Shown piece after piece: positions 5,783-9,548 of a stretch of 9,548 bases of DNA; the first letter of the stretch is position 1; each line of letters starts with the position of its first letter. Under the pieces are notes generated by a model. That model saw nothing but the letters and a program-made list of their open reading frames with translations, did no database searches and was not told where the DNA came from. A program made the translations under genes and the position numbers. The stretch lies in the NCBI GenBank assembly GCA_031266495.1, contig JAISAX010000844.1:1-9548 (forward strand), given 5' to 3'. Origin of the DNA: Opitutaceae bacterium. Its GTDB lineage: Bacteria > Verrucomicrobiota > Verrucomicrobiae > Opitutales > Opitutaceae.

Positions 5783-7099
5783 TTATATATGATCGGCAGA
5801 TGAGACGGGAGCGCAGGGGGCGATAAATGCCGGCAGGATACGACTGGAGGTGGCACGATTGGCCAGCTGGTTGCGGATGTGACCCACCAGCGCGCGCGCG
5901 GCATCCTGCGCGCGCACGACAAGACGATCCACCGGATACGGACAAAAAACCGGGAACTCGGCATTGGTGTGCAATACCAGACGCAGGTCATCCGGCACCC
6001 TCAGGTTGTGCATCGGGATCGCCATGAGAGCGCCGAGCGCGACGGTGTCGGGATAAATGAACAAACCATCCGGTCGGTCCCTGGCCGGAAGATTGCCCCA
6101 GAGGCGATTGAACGCTTCGAAACCGAAAGCCGGCATCTTGTCCACGGCTGGTGCATCCGGTTTTTCGATACCCGAAAGGCGTCCAGGGTGGACCTCCAGG
6201 CCGGCCTCCGCCATGGCGCTGACAAAACCGCGATAGAGACCGAGCTGATAATCATCCGCTCCGGGCGCATCGTGGGCGAGCAGAGCGCAAAGCATGCCGA
6301 TCCGGCGGCAGCCTCGCGCCGCAAGCTGGTGAACCGCGGCTGCGGCCTGCGCCCGGCGATCCCAGCTGAATGTGTGCGGATGCCGCGGCGTGGACAGCGT
6401 GGCGAACGGCACCGGCAGGCTGTCCATCCACCTGACCCGTTCCGGCGAAACCGAGGACAGGACCACGCCCTGCACGCGCCGGGTGCGGGTGTGGCGGTCG
6501 AGATCATCCGGCGGAGAATTCTCGGTATCGGCGATTTTGCGTGTGTCGCTGAAGACCTCGACAACGAATCCGCTCGCATGACCGAGGCGGGTAATCTCCT
6601 CCAGCAAGACCCGTCCGAACATTCCCGGGGACTCCCCCCCCCCGTTCCGGTAATAAAACGCGAGTCGTTCCAGCTTCTTTTTCGGAGGTTCCGCCACGAA
6701 CGTCCCCACGTAAGGCGTGCGCAACAGCAGGCCCTCCTTGACGAGCAATGACAGCGAGCGATGCACCGATGTCGGATCCACGGAAAACTGCGCGGACAAT
6801 TCGCGCGTCGAAGGCAGGCGCATGCCAGGCTCCAGATCGCCGTCGTAAATCATGCTCCGCAGCCGGTCGGCAATCTGGAAAACCGGCGACGCCACACGCT
6901 CGACCACCACCTGCCTGAGCAGTTTTTTCGCCCCGCTCGATACACGGCTGCGTCCCGGCCCGCGACGTCGCGTCCCGGCCTGCCCCGGCAAGCCCTGCGC
7001 ATCCGTGCCGGACGCAGAGGACGCAGAGGACGCGGAAGGCGCAGCGGGCGCGGAGGGCGCGCGATCAACAGGAACAGTGCCGGAACGCCTGGGTTTCAT
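5783..7099 (-). CDS. GntR-type winged-helix regulator with LacI-like sensor domain
   Basis: A 438-residue chimeric transcription factor. Residues 1-60 are a low-complexity, Ala/Ser/Pro- and then Arg-rich tail (containing SASSASSAS, encoded by a 9-bp tandem repeat). Residues 72-136 form a GntR winged helix: PVFQIADRLRSMIYDG, LEPGMRLPSTRELSAQFSVD, PTSVHRSLSLLVKEGLLL and the GTFV wing. Residues from about 200 to 420 form a periplasmic-binding-protein-like sensor (VQGVVLSS, RGCRRIGMLCAL, DGLFIYPDTVALGALMA, VPDDLRLVLH). This architecture is that of AraR-type regulators, which respond to sugars. The ATG at 7099 (MKPRRSG) is preferred; the frame is open to 7228, but that part is Phe/Cys/Arg-rich and unconvincing. 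The real start may be further in, since the first 60 residues look dispensable. A G10 run encodes GGG at residues 153-155, in the linker between the two domains. It is divergent from the PEP-CTERM protein and upstream of the nucleoside hydrolase on the same strand; either or both could be targets. Confidence 0.85.
   Translation of the reverse strand: MKPRRSGTVPVDRAPSAPAAPSASSASSASGTDAQGLPGQAGTRRRGPGRSRVSSGAKKLLRQVVVERVASPVFQIADRLRSMIYDGDLEPGMRLPSTRELSAQFSVDPTSVHRSLSLLVKEGLLLRTPYVGTFVAEPPKKKLERLAFYYRNGGGESPGMFGRVLLEEITRLGHASGFVVEVFSDTRKIADTENSPPDDLDRHTRTRRVQGVVLSSVSPERVRWMDSLPVPFATLSTPRHPHTFSWDRRAQAAAAVHQLAARGCRRIGMLCALLAHDAPGADDYQLGLYRGFVSAMAEAGLEVHPGRLSGIEKPDAPAVDKMPAFGFEAFNRLWGNLPARDRPDGLFIYPDTVALGALMAIPMHNLRVPDDLRLVLHTNAEFPVFCPYPVDRLVVRAQDAARALVGHIRNQLANRATSSRILPAFIAPCAPVSSADHI
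6634..6643 (-). repeat. G10 homopolymer inside the chimeric regulator gene
   Basis: Ten consecutive C on the plus strand (G on the coding strand) encode Gly153-Gly155 plus the first base of Glu156, in the linker between the winged helix and the sensor. The frame is intact at length 10. Loss of one base would read about 200 codons of a wrong frame to about 6001; gain of one would reach a TGA about 43 codons on. Either leaves a protein with only the DNA-binding domain. Confidence 0.75.
7011..7064 (-). repeat. 9-bp tandem repeat in the N-terminal tail of the chimeric regulator
   Basis: Six degenerate 9-bp units on the plus strand: GACGCAGAG, GACGCAGAG, GACGCGGAA, GGCGCAGCG, GGCGCGGAG, GGCGCGCGA. 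On the coding strand each unit yields an Ala-containing tripeptide (APS, APA, ASS), giving a flexible Ala/Ser/Pro tail. The unit length is a multiple of three, so changes in copy number keep the frame. Confidence 0.7.
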
Positions 7100-7157
7100 A
7101 AATCCGTGGATGAACAACTGTGGTGAGGAAAGCAATTTTTCCGGATAAAAAAACAAA

Positions 7158-7194
7158 CGGAAACACCAGCGAAAACACCGCCGGGAAACACCGG
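7158..7194. repeat. Three 12-bp direct repeats upstream of the chimeric regulator
   Basis: CGGAAACACCAG (7158-7169), CGAAAACACCGC (7170-7181) and CGGGAAACACCGG (7182-7194) repeat a GAAAACACC-like core every 12 bp. They lie 59-95 bp upstream of the regulator start and about 65-100 bp upstream of the promoter of the divergent PEP-CTERM gene. They could be binding sites for the regulator or another factor (inference). Confidence 0.45.
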
Positions 7195-7257
7195 CGGGGA
7201 GATCGTGAAAACAGAAGAGAAAAAACAAAGTGTTTCATTTATTCCAAGAAATAAAAG

Positions 7258-7286
7258 TTGACACTACGAATACCGGTTTCTCTTAT
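7258..7286 (+). promoter_or_regulatory. Sigma-70-type promoter for the PEP-CTERM gene
   Basis: A perfect -35 hexamer TTGACA (7258-7263) is followed after exactly 17 bp by TCTTAT (7281-7286), which matches the TATAAT consensus at 4 of 6 positions including the final AT. The start of transcription would be near 7293, giving a leader of about 47 bases to the ATG at 7340. The surrounding 7200-7260 region is A-rich, as is usual upstream of strong promoters. Confidence 0.65.
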
Positions 7287-7339
7287 GTTTCCATGTTTTT
7301 TGTTTCTGCCAGCCAAACCCGAATCACCCGCCCAACCCG

Positions 7340-9358
7340 ATGAACTCCACCTCCATTATTCCCGCGTCCGCCCGCCGGACACAGCCCGCAAAACGCGCCC
7401 GTCGTATCCACCGTATTGCGACAATCGCCATGATCCCCGCCCTGCTCCTGCTCCCCTCCGCGGCCTTTTCCCAATGGATCGGCACGGGGGCCGGCGGAGA
7501 CGGTTCCGACTTCAACACCGCCTCGAACTGGACCAGCAACACCATCAACGGCAACTTTTCCCAAAACACCTCCAACGCCACCATCACGCTCTCGTCGGAC
7601 GCCACGCTCGCCGGCGGTCTCAGCTTCGACTGGGCAACCGCCAACAACCTCACCCTCTCCGGCAACGGCACGCTTCAACTCAATGGCGATGTCACCCTCT
7701 CGCGCGCCGCCGGTGAATCCACCGTCACCATCGGCTCCGGCATCACTCTCGACTTTGGCACGGTCACCACCACGCGAAACGTCAACCAGGGCACCGGCAC
7801 AGGCAAAACCACGCTGGTCATCGACGGAAAAATCACCGGCACCTCCACCCTCAACCCTGCCATCTCCTTCAATGTGTATGGAGGGGCAGGCGCGATTTAC
7901 CTGAACAACGACGCCAACGATTTCACCTTCATCCCCCAGTTTGCCGCGACCGCCTTTTACACCAGCGTGGCCAACATCGGCCAGGCCTCGGCGCTCGGCG
8001 CGGGCACCGAAATCCGCCTCAACGGCGGCGACGCCCTCAACTACATCGGCTCAACCGACACCACCACCAACCGCGCCATCTATCTGAGCTGGACAAGCAA
8101 ACTGGTAAATGCCAGTACCACGCCGACCACCCAGACCTTCACGGGCGAAGTCAAACTCAATACTCGCATCCTCACCCTCATCGCGAACACGGGAAACACC
8201 ATCGATATCAGCGGCCGAATCATCGGCACCGGGGGTAACACCACCAGCGTTTCTCTTGGCGGAGGCAACACGGCCGAGCGCGGCCATATCAAACTTTCAA
8301 ATACAGCGAACACCTACACCCAGACGACATCGATCAACGGTGGCACCGTTGAAGTCAGCAAACTCGCTGACGGCGGAGCCAACAGCAGCATCGGCGCCTC
8401 CACCAATGACGCCACAAACCTGAAAATCCGCGGCGACCTGTATGCGACATTGAAGTACACGGGCACGGGCGACGCCACCGACCGCCTCTTCACCCTCTGG
8501 GGAACCAATGGCGTCATCGCCGCCGACGGCACCGGCGCGCTCTCCTTCATCAACACCGGTTCAATCGTCTTCGGGAACACCAGCGGCATCCGCCTTGTCC
8601 TTGACGGCTCCAACACCGGCGCGAACACCTTCACGCCGACACTCGCCAACAACAACGGGAACGCCAGCGGCATTGCCAAGAACGGAACCGGCACCTGGAT
8701 CATCGCCGGCACGCAAACCTACACCGGCCTCACCGACGTCACCAACGGACGGCTCATCGCGAACGCCGCGCTCGCCGGCACGGGCAGAGTCGCCGCGAAC
8801 GCCATCCTTGGCGGCACGGGAACCCTCGCCGGCCTGACCACACTCAGCGCCGCCACCGCGCACCTCGCCCCCGGCTCCATCGACGCCACCACCGGAGAAA
8901 GCACCATCGGCGCCCTTGCCCTTCACGGCGGCCTCACCGCCACCGGCGGCGCAACCCTCGATTACCAGATCAATGGCGCCAGCAGCGACCAGATCGACTT
9001 CGGCTCCGGCTCCGTGACCCTCGGCGGAGACATCACCGTCAACATCACCACGACGCCCGGCGGCTCCATCGAAGCCGGTCACATTTACAAACTCTTCACC
9101 GCCGCCGGCGACAGCGGCGGCACATGGAGCGGTATTCCAACTTCCATTACCGTCAACATTATGGGTTCCGGCCTCGTTCTCGACGCCGCTTACGGCACCA
9201 ACGGTTATCTCTGGGATACCGTAAACCACGAACTCAGTATCCGTTTTGTCACGCCCGTTCCCGAACCCGCTGCTGTCGCCCTGTTCGCCGGATTGTTTCT
9301 CCTGTTGCTCACAACCGTCCGGAACGGCCTCGGCAAGAAATTAAAATTTAAAATTTAA
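7340..9358 (+). CDS. PEP-CTERM-anchored, autotransporter-type beta-strand-repeat surface protein
   Basis: A 672-residue exported protein. Residues 1-44 form a long signal peptide: an Arg-rich n-region (ARRTQPAKRARRIHR), a hydrophobic core (MIPALLLLPSAA) and likely cleavage after AFS. The mature part is Gly/Thr/Asn-rich with repeated short beta strands. Two stretches fit the autotransporter-associated beta-strand repeat (PATR): around 315-350 (IKLSNTANTYTQTTSINGGT) and around 444-495 (NGTGTWIIAGTQTYTG then TDVTNGRLIANAALAGTG). The C-terminus is a PEP-CTERM sorting signal: VPEP at 640-643, a hydrophobic helix (AAVALFAGLFLLLL) and a basic tail (KKLKFKI). Such proteins are processed by an exosortase and exposed at or beyond the outer membrane. 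There is no C-terminal beta-barrel, so it is not a true autotransporter. The start has no Shine-Dalgarno sequence. It is divergent from the chimeric regulator behind a good promoter. Its binding partner or function is unknown. Confidence 0.88.
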   Translation: MNSTSIIPASARRTQPAKRARRIHRIATIAMIPALLLLPSAAFSQWIGTGAGGDGSDFNTASNWTSNTINGNFSQNTSNATITLSSDATLAGGLSFDWATANNLTLSGNGTLQLNGDVTLSRAAGESTVTIGSGITLDFGTVTTTRNVNQGTGTGKTTLVIDGKITGTSTLNPAISFNVYGGAGAIYLNNDANDFTFIPQFAATAFYTSVANIGQASALGAGTEIRLNGGDALNYIGSTDTTTNRAIYLSWTSKLVNASTTPTTQTFTGEVKLNTRILTLIANTGNTIDISGRIIGTGGNTTSVSLGGGNTAERGHIKLSNTANTYTQTTSINGGTVEVSKLADGGANSSIGASTNDATNLKIRGDLYATLKYTGTGDATDRLFTLWGTNGVIAADGTGALSFINTGSIVFGNTSGIRLVLDGSNTGANTFTPTLANNNGNASGIAKNGTGTWIIAGTQTYTGLTDVTNGRLIANAALAGTGRVAANAILGGTGTLAGLTTLSAATAHLAPGSIDATTGESTIGALALHGGLTATGGATLDYQINGASSDQIDFGSGSVTLGGDITVNITTTPGGSIEAGHIYKLFTAAGDSGGTWSGIPTSITVNIMGSGLVLDAAYGTNGYLWDTVNHELSIRFVTPVPEPAAVALFAGLFLLLLTTVRNGLGKKLKFKI

Positions 9359-9382
9359 AAACGAATGTTACGCACGCCGGAG

Positions 9383-9479
9383 GTAGGGGCTTCGCTTGCG
9401 AAGCCCGCGAGGACCTTTCGCAACGGGAGATACGCCAATGCTCTCCGCCTGGCGCGGGCTTCGCAAGCGAAGCCCCTAC
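9383..9479. repeat. Paired REP-like palindromes with GTAG ends (BIME-type element)
   Basis: Two perfect 27-bp inverted copies (9383-9409 and 9453-9479) flank a 43-bp spacer. Each copy is GTAG, then a hairpin with 9-bp arms GGGCTTCGC and GCGAAGCCC around a 2-base centre (9387-9406 and 9456-9475), then GCG. A GTAG (or GGAG) tetranucleotide at the 5' foot of a stem-loop is the recognition hallmark of REP sequences moved by RAYT/TnpA-REP (Y1 family) transposases, and inverted pairs are called BIMEs. The element begins 25 bp after the PEP-CTERM gene stop and may also act as its transcript end. Confidence 0.75.
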
Positions 9480-9548
9480 ATCGCATGTGTTCCCGAAATC
9501 CCGATACAAAAAGTATGAAATATCCGGGCTAACGCATTTCACGGATAC

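Noticed and set aside
5879..6751. Plus-strand open frame of 290 codons
   Set aside because: It is antisense to the chimeric regulator and shows no recognisable domain.
7100..7228. Upstream extension of the chimeric regulator
   Set aside because: The residues are Phe/Cys/Arg-rich, come from the 12-bp repeat region, and do not resemble a regulator N-terminus.
8561..9229. Minus-strand open frame of 222 codons
   Set aside because: It is antisense to the PEP-CTERM protein; the Gly/Ala/Val-rich translation reflects the sense gene's Ala/Thr/Asn codons.
9348..9542. Minus-strand open frame of 64 codons at the right edge
   Set aside because: It is mostly a translation of the REP pair and the A/T-only stretch.

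Overview
The window looks like chromosomal DNA of a GC-rich, Gram-negative bacterium of the Verrucomicrobia (Opitutaceae-like, my inference). The pointers are a PEP-CTERM-anchored, autotransporter-type beta-strand-repeat protein, LacI-type and GntR/LacI-chimeric regulators each standing beside a small catabolic gene set, and start codons with almost no recognisable Shine-Dalgarno sequences. No rRNA, tRNA, CRISPR array, transposase or phage gene is visible.

Layout. Positions 1-560 (minus) hold the N-terminal part of a secreted protein that runs off the left edge; 44 bp upstream of it, at 605-1921 (minus), is an FAD-dependent oxidoreductase, so the two may be co-transcribed. A short divergent promoter region (1922-2021) with a 16-bp inverted repeat separates this pair from a LacI-family regulator on the plus strand (2022-3044). 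A convergent junction with a run of 17 C and two hairpins follows. Next comes ribokinase (3170-4189, minus), a 263-bp gap holding a 210-bp inverted-repeat element, and a nucleoside hydrolase (4453-5370, minus). A 412-bp gene-free stretch with a leader of 10-bp repeats, a palindromic operator candidate and poly-C runs leads to a GntR/LacI-type chimeric regulator (5783-7099, minus). Divergent from it, behind a good sigma-70 promoter, is the large PEP-CTERM protein (7340-9358, plus). The right edge carries a paired REP-like palindrome (BIME type) with GTAG tetranucleotides.

How the genes may work together. Nucleoside hydrolase splits nucleosides into base and ribose, and ribokinase turns ribose into ribose 5-phosphate, so 3170-5370 reads as a nucleoside/ribose scavenging module. 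The adjacent chimeric regulator is the natural candidate controller of that module, of the divergent surface protein, or both. The LacI-type protein is the natural candidate controller of the oxidoreductase/secreted-protein pair. Substrates of the oxidoreductase and ligands of both regulators cannot be read from the sequence.

I did not find a clearly new enzymatic system. The most unusual material is non-coding or repetitive: the GTAG-bearing REP pair, the 10-bp-periodic inverted-repeat element between the two salvage genes, a G10 run in the middle of the chimeric regulator gene that could make it switchable by slippage, and the uniformly Shine-Dalgarno-free, C-rich leaders.
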